From the NCBI RefSeq assembly GCF_004359215.1, contig NW_027152031.1, positions 353,993 through 375,558 of the forward strand: a stretch of DNA of 21,566 nucleotides. Reading direction: 5' to 3'. The translations under genes were made by a program, and so were the position numbers. Positions 1 through 8,515 of the stretch are shown here, piece after piece (the first letter of the stretch is position 1; every line of letters begins with the position of its first letter). Below the pieces are notes generated by a model, which had not been told where the DNA came from, searched no databases, and saw only the letters and a program-made list of their open reading frames with translations. The stretch comes from Bremia lactucae. Taxonomy: Eukaryota > Oomycota > Peronosporomycetes > Peronosporales > Peronosporaceae.

Positions 1-485
1 ATGGCGATGACTACTCGAAGCGGCATCAAAAAGGGTTTGCTCAAGGAAGTATGGCATATTCCCAAATTCACTGGAGCGACGTCCTTGGTGAATCGTCTAA
101 CATGTTTTCTGTTAGACGATTCACCAAGGACGTCGCTCCAGTGAATTTCGACAACAAGTGCTTCTTGGTTCAGCTAAAAGGAGATATTTGAATAATCGGC
201 ACTTGCGCTGGAAAGGATTTGTTTTAACTAGCATGACTCCGGTACCGGTTGAGATGGTGAACATAGCATGCGAGCCTCAGAATTCGGCTATGTCTAAGTC
301 GTTTCTTGGCATTTCCGTGTTGGACACATTGGTTACGGCGGTCTAGACGCCATAATTAAAAACAATCTTGCAACTGGTGTTGACATTGGGTCAGTTAAGC
401 AGTGGGACCTTTGCGAAAAGCAAACTCGTGTCAAGTTCACGTCTGCGTCAACGGATCGCTCAAAATCTCTTCTGGAAGCTGTCTA
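1..485 (+). pseudogene. Protease tail and GAG-pre-integrase region of copy A
   Basis: The first 63 bases encode the end of the protease-to-integrase spacer, with the VWHIPK motif that in related copies leads into the LFSVGRFTKDV segment. A foldback at 64-148 interrupts it. The following segment should hold the HHCC zinc-binding domain of Copia integrases (WHxRxGHIG, then CxxC). In copy A the frame is lost, and a 15-bp in-frame loss near 414 removes the second cysteine of the CxxC pair; copy F has the complete GGCAP stretch there. It is not functional. Confidence 0.8.
64..148. repeat. Perfect 38-bp inverted repeat (foldback) in copy A
   Basis: Arms are 64-101 and 111-148, perfectly complementary over 38 bp, with a 9-nt spacer (102-110). 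The right arm is the genuine Copia sequence (SVGRFTKDVAPV region). The left arm is an inverted copy of it that replaces the normal LSGNL coding. Copy F, at 17890-17970, keeps the uninterrupted version, which shows that the left arm is the derived one. The insertion shifts the frame and causes a stop just after the right arm. Confidence 0.97.
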
Positions 486-1308
486 AGCGATGTGTTAGGA
501 CCGATGAGGACTTCCACTTTCGGCGGGTTAATGCATATATTGTTACTTTCATCAATGACAAGTCTCGACACTGCGCAGTGTATTCTATGTGAAACAAAGC
601 CGAAGTTTTCAACAAGTTTGTTCACTTAGTAAAGTTTGCCGAGAAATTATTCGGCAATTCCGTCAAGATGCTTCGCAGCGACAGCGACGGCGAGTACAAG
701 TCAGCTAAGTTGGTTAAATTCTGCGTCGATCGAGGCATTTTCAAGAAGTTTACGCCCCCGTATACTCCTGAACTCAACGGTGTAGCTGAAAGGATGAATA
801 AGACCCTTGTCGAGTGTGCGCGGTGCATGATTGAGCATGCTGGGTTGGCCAAAGAGTACTGGCAAGAAGCAATTTATGAGAGCTGTTTTTCTCGTAATCG
901 TCTGCCAACTCGTGCTCAAGGCTCGCTTAAGACTCCACACGAGGAATGGATGAAGAAAACGCCGATACTTGCGAACGTCAAGGTATTTGGCTGTCATGCG
1001 TATGTGCACGTCCCAATGGAGAAGCGCTTGACATTGGACGCTCAAGCAAGTCTGTGCCGTTTCTGGATATTTGGAGCACGAAAAGGCGTATCGGTTCGAG
1101 CAACTATCAACAAGCCGGACCATTGTAAGTCGCGATGCTAACTTTATGGAGAACATTTTTGACAGCAAAGGAACACGGACACGCCTCCGACAGGACAACA
1201 GAATATCACAGCGAAATTGCGGTGACCGACGGTGAAGGAAACGGCAAAGATATGCACGAAAAGTCGTCCAAAATTCCGCCAATACAAGAGCAAACGCGAG
1301 AATCTTAG
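486..1308 (+). pseudogene. Copia integrase core and C-terminal region, copy A
   Basis: Integrase joins element cDNA to host DNA. The three acidic residues of the DDE core are all present: D at 489-491, D in LRSDSDGEY at 680-682, and E in NGVAER at 788-790, with 35 residues between the last two as in Copia integrases. The longest open stretch is 668-1141. The first aspartate lies in a different frame from the second, and an in-frame stop sits at about 591. Downstream motifs (KVFGCHAYVHVP) are typical of the Copia core end. The frame closes at a TAG at 1306-1308 that occurs at the same place in copies B, C and F. Confidence 0.88.
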
Positions 1309-2335
1309 CGGCCGAATGCGGACTTTATTCCAGGATTGAAGCGCTATCAGAGAACTCAATCGCTTGAAAATGTGTCTTGACTACCAAGTGCTAAACGAAG
1401 TAAGCGCTTCAGTCGCGCAAGTGAAGAAACGCCAGCCCAAGGTCAACAAACGCCTTTTAAAGACATGTCAGCTCTGCTTACGATCAAGGAAGAAGAAAAG
1501 ACTATGCGTAAGCTGTGGATTCAGTGGGAGAAGTGCCGACATCATATATGTCAGCTATGGTATCCAGCGACGACAGCAAGTGGAAAGAAGCGTGCGCATC
1601 TGAGTTTGAATCGCTTACTAAGAACAAGACATAGAAGCTTGTGGACCTGCCACGGAGCAGAAAAGCGATAAGCAGTAAGTGAGTGATCAAGGGAAAAGTA
1701 ACTGCTGAAGAAGTCATCGAGCAATACAAGTTACGCGTCGTTGCAAAAAGTTTCTGCAGAAGTTCAAAGTAGACTTTGAAGAGACATTCGCCCCTGTGGC
1801 CATGTTTATATCAATTCGGATTAGTCTGAGTATAGCGGCTTAGCATGGCCTAGTTTTACACCAGACGGATATTAAGACAGCGTTTCTTAATGGTCTGCTG
1901 GATGAAGAAATCTACATGAAGCAGCCTGAAGGTTTTATCAGATCCAAATATCCAGATCATTTTTGCATGCTCAAGCGTGCACTCTACGGCCTTAAGCAGT
2001 CTCCCCGAATGTGGAACCAAACAATTGACGAGTTCATGCGCAAGACTGGATTTACCAAGTGCGAAATGGACCATTGCGTGTATGTCAAGCGCGATTAAAT
2101 GGCCATGATATTTGTGGTGATCTACGTCGACATTCTAATTCTTGCGTGCAGCAATATGGCTTTACTCGAGGCGACATAGCGTGCTTTCAGTGAGCGATTT
2201 GAGATGTCCGACTTAGGTCAGCTGAAGTTCCATCTCGGAATTCAAGTCAAGCGAAATGACGAGTCTGGTGATGTGTCAATGCGGCAAACCAAGTTTCTGC
2301 AGTCGGTTTAACTAAGTACGGCATGCAGGATTGCA
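1309..2335 (+). pseudogene. Integrase-RT linker and reverse transcriptase, copy A
   Basis: A low-complexity linker (to about 1540) is followed by Copia RT. It starts with a degraded SKWKEACASEFESL-like segment, then a [10 protein letters not shown] motif that holds the first catalytic aspartate, then MKQPEGFI...[16 protein letters not shown] (1916-2098). The catalytic YVDD box reads YVD followed by isoleucine (2123-2134), so one aspartate codon is missing, exactly as in copy B. Several in-frame stops (for example 2095-2097 and 2178-2180) break the domain. RT copies the element RNA into cDNA; this copy cannot. Confidence 0.87.
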
Positions 2336-3140
2336 AGCCTGAAAGAACGCCTCAAGAAATTGAATTAAAGCTGATCAAGGCTATGTGTGAAGATGGCTGC
2401 AAGCATCACGAGACGACGAAGAACGTTCCATTTTCCAGCTAAGTGGATAATCGACGTTATCGCAGTGCTGTTGGTGACTAAATGTACCTGATGGTTAGTA
2501 GTCGCCCGGACCTTGCTGCCGCTGTGGGAAGTCTAAGTCAATATGCTGCTGATCCTTCCCGACTCACTGGCAAGCTCTTAAACGCGTGTTTCGGTACCTG
2601 CAAGCGACTCCAACACATGGACTTCGATTTTCAAGATCCGGTTGCGGTGTTAGAAGGCTATTTGGATGCCGACTGGGCAGGTGACATCGAATCAAGACGA
2701 AGCACTAGTGGAGACGAGTTTGTATTAACAAAGTGTGCATTAGCTGGCGCAACAATTTACAGCGAATGGTTGCACTATCTTCGACTGAGCTGAGTGCATG
2801 GCTCTGTCAGAAGCTACTTAAGAGACAGTTTGGCTCAAGGCTTTAATGCGCGAATTCGGCGAAAACTCAAGCGATGAACCCGTGAAGGTGTTTGAAGATA
2901 ATCAATGTGCAATTGCGTTGGCCAAGAATCCCAAATTATACAAGCGACCAACCATATCGACATTCGATACCATTTTGGTCGTAAGAAGGTTAGAGATGGT
3001 CATGTGATATTAGAGTATAGCCCGACAATCGAAATGTTAGCAGATTTTATGACCAAGCCGATTTCTGCAATTCAGTTCACCGCTCTAACATCAAATTTAG
3101 GCATACCAAGTTCAATCGCCGCTGTCGAGTCGAGTGGAAG
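2336..3140 (+). pseudogene. RNase H domain, copy A
   Basis: The Copia RNase H removes the RNA strand after reverse transcription. Open pieces are 2482-2793 (SRPDLAAAVG, then the LDADWAGD catalytic aspartate motif) and 2905-3150 (HIDIRYHFGR, then ADFMTKPI, the usual C-terminal end). The central STEAEY-like and VYEDN motifs are damaged. Compared with B, there is an extra stretch of roughly 27 bp around 2433-2460 that brings stops. The coding end runs almost to the polypurine tract, as expected for the 3' end of Copia pol. Confidence 0.85.
3132..3140 (+). promoter_or_regulatory. Polypurine tract (plus-strand primer) of copy A
   Basis: GAGTGGAAG lies immediately before the LTR start. The same tract precedes the LTR start in G (21540-21548), and copy B has GAGTAGAAG at 6682-6690. 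A short purine run at this position normally primes plus-strand DNA synthesis in LTR retrotransposons. Confidence 0.6.
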
Positions 3141-3340
3141 GGTTGCATAGAAACAACTCGAGCGGGTAAGTTGCGCAAAAGTTGCTGCTGACAAGGATGC
3201 GCCTCGAAGTGCGCAAGACTAACCGGCATGTACCGGTTGATCATTGACATCACGCGACAGCGATCACCTACATATGACAGCACAACAGATGGTTCCGCGA
3301 ACGTCCGATGATCTACTTTGAGATGGGTAAATGATCATAT
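3141..3340 (+). repeat. Truncated Copia LTR (first 200 bp) between copies A and B
   Basis: Starts at GGTTGCATAG, equivalent to the TGTTGC start of the complete LTR at 14732, and matches it for about 200 bp up to ATGATCATAT. It then jumps directly to a gag-protease sequence. The promoter half, the primer-binding site and most of gag are missing. It contains an LTR-wide inverted dyad (AACCGG...CCGGTT at 3221-3238). The identical breakpoint recurs at 6890. Confidence 0.88.
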
Positions 3341-4020
3341 GCGGACGAATATCTGTTTTTGGTTGGGGAAGCTCAAGATTCGTATGTGTTGGTGATCGAC
3401 TCAGGTGCGACTCAGCATACGTCGCACTCCAAGATGTTCATGAAAAATACAAGAAAATCGACCTGGTTAATGTACAGTTTGCGGACGACGGTGCTGTCCA
3501 AGCGATTGGTGTTGGTGACATTGTGATGGCGATGACAACTCGAAGCGGCATCAAAAAGGGTTTGCTCAAGGAAGTATGGCATATTCCCAAATTCACTGGA
3601 GCGACGTCCTTGGTGAATCGTCTAACATGTTTTCTGTTAGACGATTCACCAAGGACGTCGCTCCAGTGAATTTCGACAACAAATGCTGCTCGGTTCAGCT
3701 AAAAGGAGATATTTGAATAATCGGCACTTGCGCTGGAAAGGGTTTGTTTTAACTAGCATGACTCCGGTACCGGTTGAGATGGTGAACATAGCATGCGAGC
3801 CTCAGAATTCGGCTATGTCTAAGTCGTTTTTTGGCATTTCCGTGTTGGACACATTGGTTACGGCGGTCTAGACGCCATAATTAAAAACAATCTTGCAACT
3901 GGTGTTGACATTGGGTCAGTAACGCAGTGGGAGCTTTGCGGAGGCTGTGCGCTAAAAAGGAAACGCGTGTCAAGTTCCAGTCTGCGTCAACGGATCGCTT
4001 AAAATCTCTTTTGGAAGTTG
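3341..4020 (+). pseudogene. Gag tail, aspartic protease and GAG-pre-integrase, copy B
   Basis: In one frame from 3341: DEYLFLVGEAQDS, then the retroviral-type protease active site IDSGATQH. This copy has QHT where C has QHM. A frame change at about 3450 moves the reading to KYKKIDLVNVQFADDGAVQAIG...RSGIKKGLLKEVWHIPK (3331-3669). The foldback at 3589-3673 then ends it. The region after the foldback (3683-3871) encodes the pre-integrase HHCC domain out of frame. The protease normally cleaves the polyprotein; here it is broken by the frameshift. Confidence 0.85.
3589..3673. repeat. Perfect 38-bp inverted repeat (foldback) in copy B
   Basis: Arms 3589-3626 and 3636-3673, spacer 3627-3635. Arms and spacer are the same as those at 64-148, so the event predates the duplication of the A/B/C unit. 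Confidence 0.97.
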
Positions 4021-4846
4021 TCTACAGCGATGTGTGTGGACCGATGAGGACTTCCACTTTCGGCAGGCTAAAGTATATTGTTACTTTCATCAATGACAAG
4101 TATCGACACTGCGCAGTGTATCTTATGCGAAACAAGTCCGAAGTTTTCAACAAGTTTGTTCACTTAGTAAAGTTTGCTGAGAAATTAATCGGCAATTCCG
4201 TCAAGATGCTTCGCAGCGACAACGACGGCGAGTACAAGTCAGCTAAGTTGGCGAAATTCTGCGTCGATCGCGGCATTGTCCAGAAGTTTACGCCCCCTAT
4301 ACTCCTAAACACAACGGTGAAGTGGAAAGGATGAATAGGACCCTTGTCGAGTGTGCGCGGTGCATGATTGAGCATGCTGGGTTGGCCAAAGAGTACTGGC
4401 AAGAAGCAATTTATGAGAGCTGTTTTTCTCGTAATCGTCTGCCAACACGTGCTCAAGGCTCGCTTAAGACTCCACACGAGGAATGGATGAAGAAAACGCC
4501 GATACTTGCGAACGTCAAGGTATTTGGCTGTCATGCGTATGTGCACGTCCCAATGGAGAAGCGCTTGATATTGGACGCTCAAGCAAGTCTGTGCCGTTTT
4601 CTTGGATATTTGGAGCACAAAAAGGCGTATCGGTTCGAGCAAGTATCAACAAGCCGGATCATTGTAAGTCGCGATGCTAACTTTATGGAGAACACTTTTG
4701 ACAGCAAGAAACACGGACACGCCTCCGACAGGACAACAGAATATCACAGCGAAATTGCGGTGACCGACGGTGAAGGAAACGGCAAAGATATGCACGAAGA
4801 GTCATCCGAAATTCCGCCAATACAAGAGCAAACGCAAGAATCTTAG
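4021..4846 (+). pseudogene. Copia integrase, copy B (two frames)
   Basis: The first half is open at 3927-4334 and contains D at 4029-4031 (SDVCGPMRT) and D at 4218-4220 (LRSDNDGEY). A single-base loss after the C run at 4293-4297 shifts the frame, and the second half continues at 4322-4846, where the catalytic E (VERMNR) lies at 4325-4327. KVFGCHAYVHVP, RFLGYLEH and IIVSRDANFMENTF motifs follow. The same one-base loss is in copy C but not in A. The frame ends at the TAG (4844-4846) shared by all family-1 copies. Confidence 0.9.
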
Positions 4847-5850
4847 CGGCCGAATGCGGACTTTATTCCAGGATTGAAGCGCCATCAGAGGACTCAATTG
4901 CTTGAAAATTTGTCTCGACCACGAAGTGCTAAACGAAGTAATCGCTTCAGTCGCGCAAGTGAAGAAACGCCAGCCCAAGGTCAACAAACGCCTTTTAAAG
5001 ACATGTTAGCTCTGCTTACGATCAAGGAAGAAGAAAAAGACTATGCGTAAGTTGTGGATTTAGTGGGAGAAGTGCCGACATCATATATGTCAGCTATGGA
5101 ATTTAGCGACGATAGCAAGTGGAAAGAAGCGTGCGCATCTGAGTTTGAATCGCTGACTAAGAACGAGACATGGGAGCTTGTGGACCTGCCACGCAGCAGA
5201 AAAGCGATAAGCAGTAAGTGGGTGATCAAGGGGAAAGAAACTGCTGAAGAAGTCATCGAGCAATAGAAGGCACGCGTCGTTGCAAAAGGTTTCTGCACAA
5301 GTTCAAATTAGACTTTGAAGAGACATTCGCCCCTGTGGCCAAGTTTACATCAATTCGGATTAGTCTGAGTATAGCGGCTTAGCCTGTCCTAGTTCTACAC
5401 ATGACGGATATAAAGACAGCGTTTCTTGATGGTCTGTTGGATGAAGAAATCTACATGAAGCAGCCTGAAGGTTTTATCAGATCCAAATATCCAGATCATT
5501 TTTGCATGCTCAAGCGTGCACTCTACGGCCTTAAGCAGTCTCCCCGAATGTGGAACCAAACAATTGACGAGTTCATGCGCAAGACTGGATTTACCAAGCG
5601 CAAAATGGACCATTGCGTGTATGTCAAGCGCGAAGAAATGGCCATGATATTTGTGATGATCTACGTCGACATTCTAATTCTTGCGTGCAGCAATATGGCT
5701 TTACTCGAGGCGACAAAGCGTGCTTTCAGTGAGCGATTCGAGATGTCCGACTTAGGTCAGCTGAAGTTCCATCTCGGAATTCAAGTCAAGCGAAATGACG
5801 AGTCTGGTGATGTGTCAATGCGGCAAACCAAGTTTCTGCAGTCGGTTTAA
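4847..5850 (+). pseudogene. Reverse transcriptase with incomplete active site, copy B
   Basis: After a basic linker (KRSNRFSRASEE) and a TAA at 5047-5049, RT begins with VPTSYMSAMEFSDDSKWKEA and KAISSKWVIKGK (5054-5266). A gap of broken frame (5267-5400) covers the EETFAPVAK segment. The palm is then open at 5401-5850: [10 protein letters not shown] (first catalytic D at 5407-5409), [24 protein letters not shown], and the active-site box at 5662-5673 reading YVD-I rather than YVDD. Loss of one of two neighbouring aspartates would abolish catalysis. SERFEMSDLGQLKFHLGIQV closes the domain, as usual in Copia. Confidence 0.9.
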
Positions 5851-6690
5851 CTAAGTACGGCATGCAGGATTGCAAGCCTGGAAGAACGCCTCAAGAAATT
5901 GAATTAAAGCTGACCAAGGCTATGTGTGAAGATGGCTGCAAGCACCACGAGACGATGAAGAATGTTCCGTATCGCAGTATTGTTGATGCCTTATTGAACC
6001 TGATGGTTGGTAGTCGCCCGGACCTTGCTGCCGCTGTGGGAACTTTAAGTCAGTATGCTGCTGATCCTTGCCCGACTCACTGGCAAACTCTTAAACGTGT
6101 GTTTCGGTACCTGCAAGCAACTCCAATACATGGACTTCGATTTTCAGGATCCGGTTGCGCTGAATTAAAAGGGTATTTGGATGCCGACTGGGCAGGTGAC
6201 ATCGAATCAAGACGAAGCACTAGTGGATACATTTTTGTATTAAACAAAGCGTGCATCAGCTACGTTTTTGTATTAAACAAAGCGTGCATCAGCTGACGCA
6301 GTAAGAAACAGCGGACAGTTGCACTATCTTCGACTGAGAATGAGTACATAGCCCTATCAGAAGCTACTCAAGAAGCCGTTTGGCTCAAAGCTTTTATGCT
6401 CGAACTCAGCGAAGACTCAAGCGATGATCCTGTGAAGGTGTACGAAGATAACCAAGGTGCAATTGCGTTGGTCAAGAATCTCGAATTCCAGAAGCGCACC
6501 AAGCACATCGACATTCGATACCATTTTGGTCGTGAGAAGGTTAGAGATGGTCATGTGATATTAGTGAACAGCCCAACAATCGAAATGTCAGCAGATCTTA
6601 TGACCAAGCCGATTTCTGCAATTCAGTTCAGCGCTCTAACATCAAATTTAGGCATCCAAGTTCAATCGCCGCTATCGAGTCGAGTAGAAG
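5851..6690 (+). pseudogene. RNase H, copy B, with 33-bp duplication
   Basis: Open at 5862-6296 and 6396-6719. Motifs in order are SRPDLAAAVG, LDADWAGD (aspartates at 6180-6182 and 6186-6188), STENEY (around 6330-6347), VYEDNQGAIAL (D at 6447-6449), KRTKHIDIRYHF and ADLMTKPI. A direct 33-bp duplication at 6228-6293 repeats the segment encoding IFVLNKACIS. A stop directly follows the second copy and separates the first catalytic block from the rest. The end lies at the purine tract before the LTR at 6691. Confidence 0.88.
6228..6293 (+). repeat. Tandem 33-bp duplication in RNase H of copy B
   Basis: Units 6228-6260 and 6261-6293 differ by a single base (TACATT versus TACGTT at their starts). 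The unit is in frame and so adds 11 residues. It is absent from A and G, and therefore arose after the A/B split. Confidence 0.95.
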
Positions 6691-6890
6691 TGTTGCATAG
6701 AAACAACTCGAGCGGCTAAGTTGCGCACAAGTTGCTGCTGATAAGGATGCGCCTCGAAGTGCGCAAGATTAATCGGCATGTACCGGCTGATCATTGACAT
6801 CACGCGACAGCGATCACCTACATATGACAGCACAACAGATGGTTCCGCGAACGTCCGATGATCTACTTTGAGATGGGTAAATGATCATAT
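6691..6890 (+). repeat. Truncated Copia LTR (first 200 bp) between copies B and C
   Basis: Starts TGTTGCATAG and ends at the same ATGATCATAT/GCGGACGAA junction as the stump at 3141-3340, and is of equal length. It contains the inverted pair TTGCGCAC...GTGCGCAA near its start. The LTR's TATA-like region and 3' end are missing. Confidence 0.9.
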
Positions 6891-7570
6891 GCGGACGAAT
6901 ATCTGTTTTTGGTTGGGGAAGCTCAAGATTCGTATGTGTTGGTGATCGACTCAGGTGCGACTCAGCATATGTCGCACTCCAAGATGTTCATAAAAAATAC
7001 AAGAAAATCGACCTGGTTAATGTACATTTTGCGGACGACGGTGTTGTCCAAGCGATTGGTGATGGTGACATTGTATGGCGATGACTACTCGAAGCGGCAT
7101 CAAAAAGGGTTTGCTCAAGGGAGTATGGCATATTCCCGAATTCACTGGAGCGACGTCCTTGGTGAATCGTCTAACATGTTTTCTGTTAGACGATTCACCA
7201 AGGACGTCGCTCCAGTGAATTTCGACAACGAGTGCTGCTCGGTTTAGCTAAAAGGAGATGTTTGGACAATCGGCACTCGCGCTGGAAAGGTTTTGTTTCA
7301 AGTAAGCATGACTCCGGTACCGGTTGAGATGGTGAATATAGCATGCGAGCCTCCGAATTCGGCTATGTCTAAGTCGTTTCTTGGCATCTCTGTGTTGGAC
7401 ACATTGGTTACGGCGGACTAGACGCCATAATTAAAAACAATCTTGCAACTGGTGTTGACATTGGGTCAGTCACGCAGTGGGAGCTTTGCGGAGGCTGTGC
7501 GCTAAAAAGGAAACGCGTGTCAAGTTCCAGTCTGCGTCAACGGATCGCTTAAAATCTCTTTTGGAAGTTG
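6891..7570 (+). pseudogene. Protease and GAG-pre-integrase, copy C
   Basis: Contains the protease active site IDSGATQHMSHSKMF (within 6909-7247) and the same frame change as in B around 7000. A base missing from the ATTGTGATGG context near 7072 adds another shift relative to B. The foldback (7138-7222) ends it. The zinc-binding HHCC part is encoded by 7360-7520 in broken frame. Confidence 0.82.
7138..7222. repeat. Inverted repeat (foldback) in copy C, 37 perfect pairs
   Basis: Arms 7138-7175 and 7185-7222, spacer 7176-7184. The outermost pair is mismatched (A to G at 7138), which leaves 37 perfect pairs. Otherwise it is identical to those in A and B. Confidence 0.96.
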
Positions 7571-8395
7571 TCTACAGCGATGTGTGTGGACCGATGAGGA
7601 CTTCCACTTTCGGCGGATTAATGTATATTGCTACATTCATCAATGACAAGTCTCGACAGTGCGCAGTGTATCTTATGCGAAACAAAGCCGAAGTTTTCAA
7701 CAAGTTTGTTCACTTAGTAAAGTTTGCTGAGAAATTAATCGGCAATTCCGTTAAGATGCTTCTCAGCGACAGCGACGGCGAGTACAAGTCAGCTAAGTTG
7801 GCTAAATTCTGCGTCGATCGCGGCATTGTCCAGAAGTTTACGCTCCCTATACTCCTAAACACAACGGTGAAGTGGAAAGGATGAATAGGACCCTTGTCGA
7901 GTGTGCGCGGTGCATGATTGAGCATGCTGGTTTGGCCAAGGAGTACTGGCAAGAAGCAATTTATGAGAGCTGTTTTTCTCGTAATCGTCTGCCAACTCGT
8001 GCTCAAGGCTCGCTTAAGACTCCACACGAGGAATGGATGAAGAAAACGCCGATATTTGCGAACGTCAAGGTATTTGGCTGTAATGCGTATGTGCACGTCC
8101 CAATGGAGAAGCGCTTGATATTGGACGCTCAAGCAAGTCTGTGCCGTTTTCTTGGATATTTGGAGCACGAAAAGGCGTATTGGTTCGAACAAGTATCAAC
8201 AAGCCGGATCATTGTAAGTCGCGATGCTACTTTATGGAGAACACTTTTGACAGCAAGAAACACGGACACGCCTCCGACAGGACAACAGAATATCACAGCG
8301 AAATTGCGGTGACCGACGGTGAAGGAAACGGCAAAGATATGCACGAAGAGTCATCCGAAATCCCACCAATACAAGAGCAAACGCAAGAATCTTAG
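7571..8395 (+). pseudogene. Copia integrase, copy C (two frames)
   Basis: Open at 7477-7884 (D at 7579-7581; D at 7768-7770 in LLSDSDGEY, where the usual arginine before the serine has become leucine) and at 7872-8312 (catalytic E at 7875-7877). It shares the one-base loss with B at the PPYTP segment. A further one-base loss near 8227 moves the end of the domain to another frame. The conserved TAG stands at 8393-8395. Confidence 0.88.
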
Positions 8396-8515
8396 CGGCC
8401 GAATGCAACCTTTATTTCAGGATTGAAGCGCTATCAGAGAACTCAATCGCTTGAAAAATTGTCTCGACCACCAATTGCTAAACGAAGTAAGCGTTTCAGT
8501 CGCGCAAGTGAAGAA
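8396..8515 (+). pseudogene. Integrase-RT linker of copy C, fused in frame to Gypsy spacer
   Basis: The basic linker (LKRYQRTQSLEKLSRPP...KRSKRFSRASEE) is open and runs across the breakpoint. A single chimeric frame at 8423-8818 encodes about 31 residues of Copia linker followed by about 100 residues of Gypsy protease-RT spacer. That the frame is kept is probably chance. There is no sign that it is a gene. Confidence 0.7.

Larger units (their letters stand above)
1..3140 (+). mobile_element. Ty1/Copia family 1, copy A, defective, cut by window start
   Basis: Seen: remnants of protease tail, GAG-pre-integrase, integrase, reverse transcriptase and RNase H follow one another in the Copia order (integrase before RT). 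It enters the window just before a foldback repeat and ends at a purine-rich stretch (3132-3140) directly before an LTR start. Reading frames are interrupted by many frameshifts and stops. It is the most decayed of the three tandem units A, B and C; the next unit begins after a 200-bp LTR stump. No target-site duplication can be seen because the 5' end lies outside the window. Confidence 0.93.
3341..6690 (+). mobile_element. Ty1/Copia family 1, copy B, internally defective
   Basis: This is the best preserved of the three tandem units. It runs from the last codons of gag through protease, GAG-pre-integrase, integrase, RT and RNase H to an LTR start at 6691. Most of gag, the primer-binding site and the 3' half of the 5' LTR are absent. 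Defects shared with A and/or C (foldback, integrase frameshift, RT active-site codon loss, linker stops) show that the units were copied from an already dead ancestor. Confidence 0.94.
6891..8515 (+). mobile_element. Ty1/Copia family 1, copy C, truncated by fusion to Gypsy
   Basis: Third unit of the tandem array, closely similar to B. It has protease, foldback, pre-integrase, integrase and the start of the integrase-RT linker, and then changes abruptly at 8515/8516 to Gypsy sequence. RT and RNase H are absent. The match to B continues through CGCGCAAGTGAAGAA and stops there. Confidence 0.93.

Noticed and set aside
3450..3460. Programmed frameshift between protease and the following domain in B and C
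   Set aside because: Copy G reads through this region in one frame, and other random frameshifts surround it. Mutation is the simpler explanation.
4160..4642. Minus-strand open frame of 160 aa (also at 7710-8192, and a 193-aa one at 701-1282) opposite Copia integrase
   Set aside because: It mirrors the integrase coding strand in each copy, and is similar between copies only because the DNA is. No recognisable motifs; the sense strand has the DDE motifs.
1..8515. CRISPR-like or satellite interpretation of the regular repeats
   Set aside because: The period is 3.55 kb and the units are whole retrotransposon segments; there are no short repeats with unique spacers.
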